In this document: piece by piece, positions 10,883 to 22,363 of the stretch
How positions within the stretch are numbered: the stretch's first letter is position 1
Layout of the letters: each line of letters opens with the position of its first letter
Source of the DNA: Smallanthus sonchifolius
Lineage: Eukaryota > Streptophyta > Magnoliopsida > Asterales > Asteraceae
Length of the DNA: 64,000 nucleotides
Direction: 5' to 3'
Assembly: GCA_023525975.1 (NCBI GenBank)
Contig: JAKNSE010000037.1
Location: 5,872,501-5,936,500, forward strand
Made by a program: the position numbers and the translations under genes
The notes under the pieces: generated by a model
Told to the model about the DNA's origin: nothing
The model's database searches: none
What the model saw: only the letters and a program-made list of their open reading frames with translations

Positions 10883-13800
10883 TTAATGTGAAATGCTCAC
10901 ATTTTTTTTAACTTTTGTTTTAAAAACTAAAATATATAACTTTTCCATGATGAAATAAAGAAAGCAACCAGTTGCATGGGTCACAAATGACCCAAAACTT
11001 GAGCCCACAATGCAATGCCAAGCCGGCCCATATACCTTGTCAAAATCCTGCCACACAAAATAATCAAATACAAATTAAATTAGTTTAATTAAACATTGTA
11101 GATACACAAACAATATAAAAGCCTAGTTAGGTTTGTACACTTAAAACATTTTATAATGATATGTAAACCTAAAATAAATAGGCGAAATAATTTCGCTTAT
11201 TTTATACCATAAAAGTAAAAAAAAATTTGAAACTAATTTTAATGTATACATATAAAAAATAAAATAATTATTTTAATTTATCCTAGCAAATTAAATCATT
11301 TCAATACGATTAACTTGAAATATACACATCCATGATATTGATATATATACAACATATTAACTTTATATATAAATAAAATAAGTATAATTTATAGTATTAT
11401 TTGACTTTAGGGCAGCCTAAAAAGAGGGTCAAGAGGTGCATTGATCCCTCGGTCATTAGAATTTGTTTAGTTTTTATGTATAAAAATTAAGTTTAAAAAA
11501 AACATGAGTTGAACCTTTTACAACATGTATAACGCTGAAATCCGGTTGCATACGTGGACACCAAATTTCCGGATGTGACACTGGAGGACCACGTTTGGTT
11601 GGTGTTTGTTTGAAAACGTTCGGATTCCCGAACGCCTGTAAATGTAATATGATGGCTCACACTCTCTCACATATCAATATTTTGACTTAGGGTCAAAGCC
11701 TAAATATATAATATTAACTTTATATATAAATAAAATAAATATAATTTATAGTTTTATTTTAACTTTAGGGGTAAGGCCTAAAAGGAGGGTCAAGAGATCC
11801 ATTAATCCCTCAGTCATTAGAATGTGTTTAACTTTTTTATATAAAAATTAAGTTTCTTTAAAAAAAATGAGTTGAACCTTTTAGAGCACGTACAACGTTG
11901 AACTCCGGTTGAATAGGTGGGCACCGAATTTCCGGATGTGGCATTGGAGGACTAGTGGCGGCTTAACATATTCTGGGACTTAAAACGAATACCAAAATTA
12001 TGTTTTTTTATAAAATTTTTCTAAATATATAAAAACTATTACAATGTGATTTATATAGCGTGAAAACGTATAATGTTAACATAAAAGTTGATAGATTATC
12101 ATTTATTTAAAAAAAATATAAAAATTGATAAATTATCACATATACTTTTATAATAAAATTTAGATTGAAGTATTTTTTTTCAAATTTGGGCCCTAAAAAT
12201 TCGAGGGCCTAAAGAGATTGATTTAGTTGTTTGTATTGTATAGCCACCCATAGAATGACCATGTTTGGTTGATGTTTGGTTGATGTTTGTTTGAACACGT
12301 TCGGATTTCTAAACGCTTGTAAACACAATCCGGTGGGCCACACTCTCTCACATATCAATATATAATTTTTTTATTTATATGAAAAAGTGCGTATTTGAAG
12401 ATGATTTAGTGTTGAAGTAAAAAATAAGTATTTTTTAAGAAAGAGTAAAAATCTGATGTGGCTCGTTTGATTGTGTTTTTCCCATCCACCGTTGTACATG
12501 CTCTTAAAGTTAGTCGATAGAGAGCACATTATAATGACCCTTCGACTAATAAGTTATGTTCCGCTTACCAGCTCAATTTAGTGCTAGATTTTTATTAGTT
12601 CTATGAACAAAAGACTTTTATTATGATCACGTTATAATGTAGTAGATGATAGGAGAACTTCACAGTTAAACGTGTTCGGGTGGGAGTAATCCAGGGATGG
12701 GTGACCCCCTGGGAAGTTTTCACCCGAGCTTGGGGTGATTATTGGGCTTTAACCGGACCAACCGGGACCGGGACGGGGACTGAGGATCGGACCAATTGTT
12801 AATGGGCTGGCCCAGGATTTAATGGGCCGGTCCTCGGGCTTTAGTATCAGGCATGTTTAACTAAATTACCTTAATCATATTAGCTTATGTGTAACTATAA
12901 ATCCGACTTATTAGACGTTTCTCGTACAATATTCTCATTTGTTTGTTAACGGAAATAGAATATTCTTGAATATTACATCGAAACAATTGGCCGAATTGTT
13001 ACAAATATCAATTCAAAAAGATCTTTGCTTTTTATTTTCTTTTTCTTTTTATTTCCTTTCTTTTTCATTTTTTTTTCTTTATGCAAGATTTTAATTGTGA
13101 ATTAACTTTATATGCATTTGAATATGTTTTAGTTTTTGTTTCTTTTTACCTTTTAGAATATATTTTATTTTATATATATGTGTAAATAACATTACATTTA
13201 TGTATATATCATTATATGTAGTCTTTAATCTTTATAGGAGATATATGCAATTGATGTGGGTTGTTAACTATGAATAGTAAATATCGAAAAGTTATTGGTA
13301 GGGTCGTAGAGTATTGAAAAAGCTTTTGCGCAACAAAAAATGTTCATAATCAAAAGTATGATGGTGTAAATTGTAATTTAAAATTGTACATTCAATTCTA
13401 GTTCTCTTGGGCGATAAATGAAAAGTATAAAGAAGCATTTGGGTTTATATAACAAAATTGAATAAAGTTTAAAAAAAACCTATATTTATGAAAAACAATG
13501 TTTTCGTATTAAAATAGGAAGAAAACTTGAAAACGGTTATTGTTTAAACTAAAAAAAGATATATAATTATAGTTAATATTTTCACAATCGTTAAATGTTC
13601 AAATAATAATAATATAAAGGAAATTTTTAAATATGGTTTATGTAAAACATAAATTAAGTGCTAGACTTTTTTTTTTAAATTACTAATTGTTCTATATATA
13701 CGGGTTTTATGTGCTTTTTTGAAAACCTGCGGGCTTAGCCCGGACCAAGACCATAACCGTTAAGCTATGAAAGGAAGGACCAAAAACTGGACCGGTTACA

Positions 13801-14711
13801 CACATCATGGGTCGGGGCCGGGTTTAACGGGCCGGTCCTGCGGGCTTTCACGGGCCAACCCGTTTAATGCACACCCTAACCTGGGCAACCAAAAACAAAC
13901 CCGTGAGCTCATATTGAGTAAAGCGGACAATATTAATAGTATGAAAGACCAGATGTTACATTTTTATTGTTAGTCGAAAGAGAGAACGACCCTCCGACTA
14001 ATAAGTTCGGTTCCGCCACCAGCAGCCCGATTTAGTTCTAGACTTTTATTAGTTCAATGAACAAAAGAGACGTGCTCATTTTATTATGATCACGCTGTAA
14101 CAACTTGTACCTTATGATTTAAAAGGTGTACAATTTGAGACCAAAACACATACCTTTTTCATGTTAAAAGCAATCTGTCTAGGACTAGATTTATCCAAAC
14201 TATCAAACGTTCTTCTAGCACACCGGAATGCATGAACTTGCATGAACGGCGGCATATCCATCACCAACACTCTCACTTGATACAAATCTGCCACCTCCGC
14301 CACATTAATCATCACCATCTCCGCCCTATTCTCCGCCGACCTCCTCCCTGCCACCACCCCCACCTCAACTCCCTTCCTCCCCTCTTCAATCACCGAAGCC
14401 GACTTCCGGCCATCTTTAATCGCCGGAACCGGCCTTTTATTGCTATCTATCACCGGAAGTGATTTTCTTGATGTTTCTAAGACCACTTCTTTTATTGTGT
14501 CTTCTTTGTTGGAATTGTGATTGGTTTCTTGATAGGTTTTGGATCTCCTGAGTAGGGCTCCCAAGCTCCGGATGATTATCTTTTTTGTTGTTGTGGTGGT
14601 GGTGGTTGACGGTGGGGTTGGTGGGTGGTGGTGGTTATGATTGGGATCCGGTTGATGGTTATTGGTGTCGAGTTTGTATACATGCATGACTCCTTTTTTA
14701 TTGGTTGCCAT
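10883..14711 (-). CDS. Dynein light chain, LC8/DLC type 1 family, two exons
   Basis: Exon 1 is 14711-14154 (186 codons) and exon 2 is 11047-10883 (54 codons plus TAA), giving 240 residues. Splicing is phase 0 with donor GTATGT (14153 leftward) and acceptor CAG at 11050-11048. The N-terminal 145 residues are a plant-type low-complexity extension (His/Pro/Thr-rich, then a basic stretch). The C-terminal 90 or so form a complete LC8 domain: MDMPPFMQVHAFRCARRTFD in exon 1, then VYGPAWHCIVGSSFGSFVTH and FLYFIMEKLYILVFKTK in exon 2. LC8 proteins are dimeric hub proteins that bind short linear motifs in many partners. Flowering plants lack dynein motors, so the role is motor-independent. The domain is intact and no stop interrupts it. 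The 3106-bp intron (11048-14153) is repeat-filled. Confidence 0.85.
11357..12360. repeat. 357-bp tandem duplication within DLC intron, second copy interrupted
   Basis: Copy A (11357-11713) and copy B (from 11714) share long stretches such as TTAACTTTATATATAAATAA, TTTCCGGATGTG and CACACTCTCTCACATATCAA. Copy B is interrupted at about 11953-12250 by an insertion and resumes at about 12252. Divergence is moderate. Confidence 0.75.
11953..12250. mobile_element. About 300-bp TIR element inside copy B of the duplication
   Basis: The segment absent from copy A begins TAGTGGCGGCTTAAC and ends ..GTATAGCCACCCAT. The ends are imperfect inverted repeats (GTGGCGGCT / GGTGGCTAT). The flanking 8-mers TGGAGGAC and AGAATGAC match at five positions, a plausible decayed hAT-type duplication. 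Copy A provides the empty site. Confidence 0.55.
12505..12640. repeat. About 130-bp direct repeat, left copy
   Basis: Shares GTTAGTCGA.AGAGAG, CCGACTAATAAGTT (TCGACTAATAAGTT here), TTTTATTAGTTC.ATGAACAA and TTATTATGATCACG with 13966-14098. The two copies flank the Cassandra-like remnant exactly, in the same orientation. Confidence 0.75.
12653..13960 (+). mobile_element. Cassandra-like LTR remnant with 5S rRNA-derived segment
   Basis: 12653-12718 is clearly derived from the 3' half of plant 5S rRNA (CACAGTTAAACGTG, GGATGGGTGACC, CTGGGAAGT). After an insertion (about 12735-13876) the sequence resumes with AACCAAAAACAAACCCGTGA and ends AGACCAGATGTTACA at 13960. The same order occurs in one piece at 59579-59729. 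5S-bearing LTRs with Pol III boxes are the hallmark of Cassandra TRIM retrotransposons. The segment lacks its left end. Confidence 0.7.
12735..13876. mobile_element. hAT-like non-autonomous insertion in the Cassandra-like LTR
   Basis: About 1.1 kb absent from the related copy at 59579-59729. Its ends are rich in ACCGG/GGGCC phrases: start GGTGATTATTGGGC, end ..TTTAATGCACACCCT. Read inward these look like imperfect terminal inverted repeats. The flanks AGCTTGGG and AACCTGGG resemble an 8-bp duplication (6 of 8). No transposase. Exact ends uncertain by a few bases. Confidence 0.5.
13966..14098. repeat. About 130-bp direct repeat, right copy
   Basis: Second copy of the repeat at 12505-12640. 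It starts six bases after the Cassandra-like end and lies about 55 bp from the DLC splice donor. Confidence 0.75.
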
Positions 14712-14786
14712 TTTGGATGCAATGTATGGAACTGGGGTGCTTGAAGATTATGATTGTTAAAAGAATTAAAGAGAGAATCACACACA

Positions 14787-14803
14787 AACTATATATATTA
14801 TAG
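14787..14803 (-). promoter_or_regulatory. Candidate TATA region of the dynein light chain gene
   Basis: CTATAATATATATAG on the minus strand, about 75-90 bp upstream of the ATG at 14711, followed by a CT-rich leader. The spacing suits a core promoter with a short 5' UTR. Inference from position only. Confidence 0.4.
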
Positions 14804-15469
14804 AAAGATACGTGTGTTAATGTAGAAAGTAATTTTTTTTCGTGCTAAGCGTAAGATGTCATTAGAATATTACACGTGTCTTGGAAGAAAGAGTATTTAT
14901 AATAGAGTAAACTGTTATTTTCGTCACTGTGTTTTGGTCAAAATTATCACTTTAGTCCAATAGTTTGTTTTCTTGTATCTGGGTCCTCGTGGTTTTAAAA
15001 TATTATCATTTTCATCCAATCAGCTAACACCATCCATTTTTTTCAGTTAAACAAGGGTATTTCAGTCCTTTTATATATTTATTTTATTTCTTCATCTTTT
15101 TTACTCTCACTTTTAATCATCCCCAATTTAACCTCTAAATTAATCTTCCGTTTGCTGGCTTTCTTCCTCTTTTCCCTACCAATTTCCAACGACCACCACT
15201 GGAACACCACCGTCGCTTGTTTCTACCTCACTTTCACCACCGTTTCGACCCCCACAAAACAGGTTCTAACCTTTGTTGTGTCCATCGCAGATATGTTTCA
15301 GATATGACCGAAAAAGGCGTTTTTACGGGGAAAAAAAAATAAAAAAATGATTTTAAAAAGGTTAAAAAACGATTTTTTTGAAGTAAAAAAATTATCAAAA
15401 AACTAAAAAAAGTTTTTATTGGACTAAAATAGTTAAACTAGTCTTTTAGAAATAAAAGAGTAAACTACG

Positions 15470-15823
15470 TGATACGGATCCGGGTACGCTTGAAGAACCA
15501 CCCGGGAATGCTAGTTTTGGACACAACCCGTCAACCCGTGGCTAGGAGGAGCCGCCGGTTTTATTCACACCCATCCAACCTTTCATTTAAGTTTTGTCTC
15601 TTTTATTTAAGTGTTTATTTTCTTCTTTATTGTGGGGATTTTCTTTCCATGTTTTGTTCTTTAATTTTCCTATTTAAACTATTGTAGTCGTGGGTTGAAG
15701 GGTTAAGTTTTGAAGAATATTATTGAACATTGTCTTCTATGTTCTTTGTCGTTCGGTCGGCCGGCCGGAGACAGGTTATCACACTAGGGTTTCTAGTGTC
15801 ACTTCGTATATGAATCTGTATCA
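15470..15823 (+). repeat. 5' LTR of nested Ty3/gypsy element
   Basis: 354 bp, TG...CA ends. Two bases separate it from the PBS. Differs from the 3' LTR mostly by transitions and one small indel (CGGCCGGCCGGAG versus CGGTGTGCCGGAG). Confidence 0.9.
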
Positions 15824-15825
15824 AG

Positions 15826-15843
15826 TGGTATCAGAGCTCGGGT
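15826..15843 (+). other. tRNA-Met type primer binding site
   Basis: TGGTATCAGAGCTCGGGT, the common plant LTR-retrotransposon PBS complementary to initiator methionine tRNA, directly downstream of the 5' LTR. Confidence 0.95.
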
Positions 15844-15851
15844 TACTCAGG

Positions 15852-18533
15852 ATGTCTGCGCATGGGAGAGATCGTCGTCACCAACATCGTCGATTCGCCA
15901 CCGGAGGCAACGGTCAAGAACAATGTGATCCTCGCGACATTGCTGAGATTGAACGTCTCCAACAACGGGTTCGTGATCTTGAACTCGATCAGTTTCACAG
16001 GGAGGACGACTCCGTTACTGAGTCGGTTATATGGGACGACGGGTTTCACAACGTGTTCGGCCACCGTCACCATCGTAACCCATCGGCAACACCACCGTCA
16101 GACCCCGTTCGTGCTTTGGGTATCCGTACGGACATCCAACCAGATGATTTCGTTGATTGGCTTCATTCCGTGGAACGGATCTTCGATCTCCGGGATGTTC
16201 CCAACAATCTCAAAGTAAAACTCATTTCTATTAAGTTAAAAAAATATGTGTCGTTGTGGTGGGAACATGTGTAGAAACAAAGATATCGAGAGGGAAAATA
16301 CAAGGTCGAATCGTGGGACAAGATGAAGCGGTTATTACGGTCGAAGTTTTTACCCGTTAATCACCGTCAAAATTCTTTTTTGGATTATCATAATTTCCGA
16401 CAACAGTCCATGTCCGTTGAGGAATTTATTGTTGAGTTTGAACGCCTCCGTATGCGTTGCGGCGTGGATGAAGATGATCAACAGGTTATTGCTCGGTTTT
16501 TAGGCGCCCTCCGATCGGATATTGAGGATGTGGTTTATTTACAACAGTATTGGTCGTTTACCGACGTCTGTTGGTTAGCCCATCAGATGGAAAAACAGTT
16601 CTTGGCGAGAACTAAACCACATATCCGCGCCCCATCCTCCTCTCGAACTCCCGCAGCGGCTTCGTCACAGTCACGGGCGGTCCAATCAAAGCCGACCCCA
16701 CCCCCTCTGACGATTCCATCCGGGTCAGGTAGTAGTGCCCTACGTTGTTTCAAATGTCAAGGCCTTGGTCATCTTAAACATGATTGCCCCAATAAACAAG
16801 TCCTTGCCTTTGTTGATGAGCCTGTCCCCAAGTATGATACAAACGAAGAAGAGACCGAAGCTTCGGACGTTCTTTACCCCGATCGGGGTGAGGCTCTTGT
16901 TATTCAACGTATTCTAAACACGTCTGTGGATAATACATTCGATGACACACAGTGGCTTCGTAACATCTTCCGAACAAAGTGTATATCTAAGGGTAAGGTG
17001 TGTACCGTGATAATTGACGAGGGAAGTTGTGAAAATATTGTGGCAACTTCAATGGTGGAAAAACTCAATTTACCGCTTCAACACTACCCCGAACCATACC
17101 AACTTACATGGCTAAAGAAAGGAAATCTCCTCAAGGTTACTCACCGGTGTTTGGTTCAATTTTCCATTGGTAATAAGTATACGGACGAGGTATGGTGTGA
17201 AGTCATCCCAATGGACGCGTGTCACATTTTATTAGGCCGTCTGTGGCAGTACGACCGTCGAGCTAGACACGACGGGTTCCGCAATAACTACACATTCAAG
17301 AAAGATGGCCTTAATATAAACTTAGCACCCTTCGACCCTAGAGACGAAGGGCCGAAAGCCATGCTCGTCACAAGATCCGAATTCACAGGTCTCACAAAAA
17401 CTAAACCGGAACATATTATCTTTGGCCTCTTGATCGCCGAAGAAAACCTCGTGGTGCCACTCGTCCCAACCAAAGTCCAACCACTTTTGTCCGAGTTTCA
17501 GGATGTTTTTCCTAAAGATATTCCCCCCGGTCTTCCACTCGTACGAGAGATTCAACATTGTATTGACTTTTTGCCCGGTGCAAGCATACCAAACAAACCT
17601 GCTTATCGGATGAACCCGAAGGAGTTCACGAAATTGCATTGCCAAGTAAATGAACTTCTCGAGAAAGGCCTCATTCGGGAGAGTATGAGTCCCTGTGTCG
17701 TACCGGCCATCCTAGTCCCAAAACCGGGAGGTGCTTTTCGAATGTGTATTGATAGTCGAGCAGTTACTATTCCACGTTTTGATGACTTGCTTGATCATTT
17801 AAATGGTGCGAATGTCTTTTCAAAGCTTGATTTACATAGTGGGTATCACCAAATTCGCATGAGGCCCAGTGATGAATGGAAAACGGCGTTCAAAACGCGA
17901 GATGGTTTATATGAGTGGATGGTTATGACATTCGGATTGTCCAATGCACCAAGTACATTTATGCGGTTAATGAATCATATTTTCAAACCTCTTATTGGCC
18001 ATTGTGTTGTCGTTTATTTCGATGACATTTTGGTATTTAGCACAGATATGGCACAACACTTCAGCCACCTTGGGGACGTTTTCACGGTCCTATGGGAACA
18101 TAAACTATATACGAATGGGAAGAAGTGCCATTTCTTGACGACGGAGGTTGTTTTCTTGGGATACTTGGTGTCCGACGATGGCATACGCATGGATGAATCC
18201 AAGGTTTCGGCCATCACAACATGGCCCACACCACAATCGCTTCATGATGTTCGAAGTTTCCATGGGCTCGCTTCTTTTTACCGCCGTTTTATTCGCAATT
18301 TTAGCACCATTGTGGCTCCTATTACTGAATGCTTAAAAAGTAGTAAGTTTACTTGGTCCCCCGTCGCACAACAATCTTTTGATGCTCTTAAGTCCGCCGT
18401 CACCCAAGCACCGGTTCTTTCCTTACCAAACTTCGAGCATGTTTTTCAAGTGGAGTGTGACGCGTCGGGGTTGGGAATTGGGGGCGTATTGAGCCAACAA
18501 CACTGGCCATTGCCTTCTTTAGTGAAAAGTTGA
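15852..18533 (+). pseudogene. Ty3/gypsy gag-protease-RT, one frame with an internal TAG
   Basis: The frame starts MSAHGRDRRHQ at 15852. A TAG at 16272-16274 interrupts gag, after which the same frame continues to 18533. Gag retains a matrix/capsid-like region and a zinc knuckle CFKCQGLGHLKHDC (about 16741-16785). The protease has DEGS where D-[ST]-G is usual, plus HILLGRLW. RT retains FSKLDLHSGYHQIRM and the catalytic YFDD (near 18017). About ten residues are missing before IPRFDDLLD in the RT palm, a small in-frame deletion. A frameshift near 18505 ends the frame at the start of RNase H. The protein cannot be made intact. Confidence 0.85.
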
Positions 18534-19439
18534 GTGACACAAGATGACGGTATAGCACGTATGATAAGGAGTTTTATGCCATTGTGCGGAGTCTTGAATA
18601 TTGGCGACATTACCTTCTTCCGAGTGAATTTATTCTCTACTCGGACCACCAAGCACTTAAGTTCATCCAAGGCCAGGCGAAGCTAAATCCACGTCACGCG
18701 AAATGGGTGGAAACTCTTCAGGATTTGATGTTCGTTATACGGCACAAAGCAGGTTCCGCAAACACGGCCGCCGACGCGTTAAGCCATCGGCCGACTTTCT
18801 TGACTTCGGTCGTTTTTGAAGTAACCGGGTTTGAGTCGTTTTCTAATTTGTACCAAGATGTGATTTTCATGATATTTGGCAAAAGAGTATAAGCGAACTG
18901 TATCAATGTTTCGTACAAAAGAATGGGTTACTTTACAAAGGAAGTCGTTTATGTGTTCCACAATCATTGTTTCGGGAAGCAATTATTCTTGAGTGCCATC
19001 AAGGCGCGTTAGCAAGTCATTTTGGGAGAGCAAAAACGATTTCGTTGGTCCAAGACCGTTTTTTTTTTGCCAAAGCTATCGAAGGAAGTTTCAACGATCT
19101 TGAAAAGGTGTCGTGTGTGTCACATTGCAAAAACTCATCACACGAACCAAGGTTTATATACACCGTTGCCCACACCCGTTCGACCTTGGGAGGATGTTAG
19201 TATCGATTTTGTGTTGGGTTTGCCATTGACACAACGAAAAAAAGATTCAATTATGGTGGTTGTTGATCGATTTTCAAAAATGGCCCATTTTATTGCTTGT
19301 GTAAAGACGTTTGACACATCGCAAGTTGCGCGTCTTTATTTTGCCGAAGTCGTACGTTTGCATGGGGTTCCAAAGTCTATAACGTCCGATCACGATGTGA
19401 AATTCATTAGTCATTGGTGCAAAGTTACAATTTAGTAGT
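18534..19439 (+). pseudogene. RNase H and integrase N-terminal part of the same element
   Basis: Frameshifted continuation. RNase H motifs YWRHYLLPSEFILYSDHQAL and ADALS are visible, then the integrase zinc-binding region (ECHQGALASHFG, CRVCHIAKT) and the first part of the catalytic core (SIDFVLGLPLT with D1, then ITSDHDVKF with D2). At least three frameshifts or stops lie within. The core is cut at 19439 by the solo LTR. Confidence 0.8.
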
Positions 19440-21751
19440 TGTCACACCCCTAATTTCAACTAACGGAGTTTTACCGTTTGGGAAGTGACAAACTAAGATC
19501 TCAGTCATTAGTTACATTGAACGACACTATATGGGACTAAAATGAAAATATCATAAACGATCAAAGTAAATGCGGAAGCGTAATACGAAAGTAAATGCGC
19601 AAAACAAACGCGCCCAAAAAGTCCATTCCAAACATAATATTAAAACATAATTCAATAGTAGGACTCCATGCATGTCCTATATGTGCACATGTGCCTTATC
19701 TTAGTGAGCTGAGAAAACATGTAAGAAAAGATGTCAACACGAGGTTGGTGAGTTCACAGGTTTCAGTTTGTAACAAAGTTTAACAGGTTAATGTACATTC
19801 AACGTATAAATCAACGGGTAGCTAACCCATATGCATGTTAACTAATGCGCTCACAACCGAAAGCTGACTGTTTATGTTTTTGCCTCCCACCAGGCCTATC
19901 AACCATGGTGCATCTTTAGGTCAATGTTACACCCGTTCAACCTCCAGTCGAGTTAGCGCGACTAACGCGGGTGAGGTTTGTCAAACCCAGTAGTACTACT
20001 CAAATTACCTCGCTATGTTCATATTAATGGTCCGATGTGAGGACATAATGATAGATGTGTACGCATAGTCAAACAAGTGATAACATATATGAATTACATA
20101 ACAAAAAGTGTTTACGTCATGTTTTCTCCCCCAGTTTAAAACAGTAAAAAGGGGCCGTGAAAACTCACCTGATTGCGTAGGTAGTAATCACACAAGTACG
20201 AGATTGAAATCTCAAGCGTTAGCCTGACACGGCTCACGAATGCCCTAGAATTACAACATAACAGTTAGGGACTCAATGGGATTTGTGACGACACGCGAAA
20301 GATTAGAACGTCTTTAGACATTCTAAGGATTAACGGTTAAACGAACGAGTTTACGGGAATACGGATTTTTTTTAAATTCAGATGAATGCGTTTCGCGATG
20401 AATGACAAATAATATATAATAATTATTGTTTTGAAATATAAATATTAATCAAAACATTCTGACAAAAAGGGTTTTTCACACACTACCGCGCCTAAGACAA
20501 GGCACGACCGTGTTAAGGTCACGGGCGCGACTGTGCTGGTCAGGGGCGCGAACGTGTTGATCAAACAGAAGACACAACAAAACTGATCACTAGGCACGAC
20601 CGTGTCTGAGCCAGGCACGACCGTGTCTAGGGTTCTGAGGCACGACCAGGTCTAGCCAAGAGGCACGACCGAGTCAGAGTGTGAGGCACGACCGTGCTAA
20701 AACTTGGCACGACCGTGTCTTCTCGATATACAGACACAGAGTTTAACAGAATAACCCAATAAATCCAAATCTGTTTGGTTTCGATCACGGTTGACCAAAA
20801 GGACATGGGGGTTCTGCAAATCGGGTATAGGCGATTTCGTGGTTAAGTTTAATTGTAAAATCATCGAGTTTAGGATGGTTTAATTACTTGAGTTAGAACT
20901 GGAAACCCTAGATTAAACTTGAAATCAATTTGATCAGATTCGATAATGGGAATGGTTGAAATCAGAGGGCTTTCATTGGGTAGATGATTGCGAACCTAAC
21001 CATGTCAGTTAATTGGATTTATAAGGTTGATAATGACAAAAGCCCCAAATCGATTTATGAACGAACCCTAGGATTGGGTTCGTCTCCAATTCGATGTTAA
21101 TAGATCGAATTTTCATGGGGTTTTCAATCTATGAATAAAAACGAAACTCAGGGAATGCTTAATTACCAGAACGATGTACGAATTGATGGTGATCGATCAA
21201 ACGCAGGTCCGACCGTGACTGGCTCGACCTTCGGCGACTCCCGTAGCTTTTTCGATTGAATTGGTGTACGTAGCAGGTTCTCACAGATGCGAATAAGGTG
21301 TGCGTGTGATCACTTTGTGAAAACAATACGAGGATCCGTCGAATTTGATGAATATTTGAAATCGGTCGACGGTTACGACAATAATTCTCATTATTTGATT
21401 TGAATTCGACCATGATGATGATAAACTGATCATAAATGACCAATTGTTGCATTAGAGTGCAATTCCGTTACAAATTTGGATAGGGATCGGTTAATTAGAG
21501 GAATTATTGCTTTAATTTGCATCGTAACTACACGAGGCGCGGCCGTGCCAGAGCACCAGGCGCGACCGTGCCAAAACATGGCACGACCGTGCCTACTAGG
21601 GTTTTCTGGTTATTTACAAAACCAGCCCTTGCAACTTCAGCTTTGACAGAATTGATCCCTTGGTTTTAGAATTGAGTTAACTTGGTTAGGATTTAACAGA
21701 ATATTTAACAAAATTACTAACGGGGTTAACTTGAAAAGTCGGATTGTCACA
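19440..21751. mobile_element. 2.3-kb solo LTR inserted in the integrase region
   Basis: Starts TGTCACACCCC and ends ..GGATTGTCACA, with a perfect 5-bp flanking duplication GTAGT (19435-19439 and 21752-21756). There is no internal region, PBS or second LTR, so it is the single LTR left by recombination between the two ends of a larger element. No coding content is convincing. It holds 12 copies of a GGCACGACCGTG-type palindrome at 20501-20720 and 21535-21593. The superfamily is presumably Ty3/gypsy from LTR size. Orientation is not certain. Confidence 0.85.
20501..20720. repeat. Nine GGCACG-AC-CGTGYC palindromes in solo LTR
   Basis: Copies begin near 20501, 20524, 20543, 20592, 20612, 20638, 20660, 20683 and 20705, at irregular spacing of about 19-49 bp. 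Three more lie at about 21535, 21562 and 21579. The consensus GGCACGACCGTGCC is a near-perfect inverted repeat. Several copies carry CpG-decay changes. Unlike a satellite, the spacers are unrelated. Confidence 0.85.
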
Positions 21752-22363
21752 GTAGTTCACACCATCCGCAAACGGACGGTCAAACCGAGGTGACAAATCG
21801 GAGCTTGGGTAATTTACTTCGAAGCCTTGTCGGTGATAACAAAAAACAATGGGATCTTATTCTACCTCAGGCGGAGTTCGCGTATAATCGGTCTAACCAC
21901 AGCTCTACGGGGCGTAGTCTGTTTTTTTGTTGTCTACGGGCGCAACCCTTTTACACCGCTCGACTTGGCCCCGTTTCCCGAGCTTGACCATTTTAGCACA
22001 GAAGGAGATAAGCAGGAAAACCAGATTAAGCTTTTGCATGAACAAGTGCGGGAACAAATCGTTAAACATAAATTGCAGTAACAAACAAGGGTTAATAAAC
22101 ATAGGCGAAAAGTGGTTTTTAACGAGGGGGACCTCGTTTGGGTTTATTTGCGTCGTGAGAGATTTCCACAAGGACGGTTCGGGAAGCTTCATCCAAGGGC
22201 CGATGGTCCTTTCCGTGTTCTCAAACGCATCAGTGATAATGCCTACAAGATCGACCTTTCGGGTCAATACAAAGTCTCGACCACATTCAACGTTGCAGGT
22301 TTGTCCTCGTATGTACCAGGCGACGAAGATGACTCGGGGTCGAGTCCTTTTTTAGAGGGGGGA
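21752..22363 (+). pseudogene. Integrase C-terminal part of the Ty3/gypsy element
   Basis: Resumes the integrase core after the solo LTR (HPQTDGQTEV, then LPQAEFAYNRSNHSSTGRS with the region of the catalytic Glu). It continues through a frameshift to the GPY/F-like module and ends ..SSPFLEGG next to the purine tract AGAGGGGGGA at 22354-22363, just before the 3' LTR. No canonical chromodomain beyond this point. Confidence 0.8.

Noticed and set aside
14154..14711. Dynein light chain gene truncated after exon 1
   Set aside because: First suspected because no second exon lies nearby, but an in-phase exon with the rest of the domain was found at 10883-11047.
16272..16274. Programmed stop readthrough between gag and pol
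   Set aside because: The TAG lies inside gag before the zinc knuckle, and other disabling changes are present, so a plain mutation is more likely.
19440..21751. MULE-type insertion with a 7-bp duplication
   Set aside because: Setting the borders at TG...CA gives a perfect 5-bp duplication and fits a solo LTR better.
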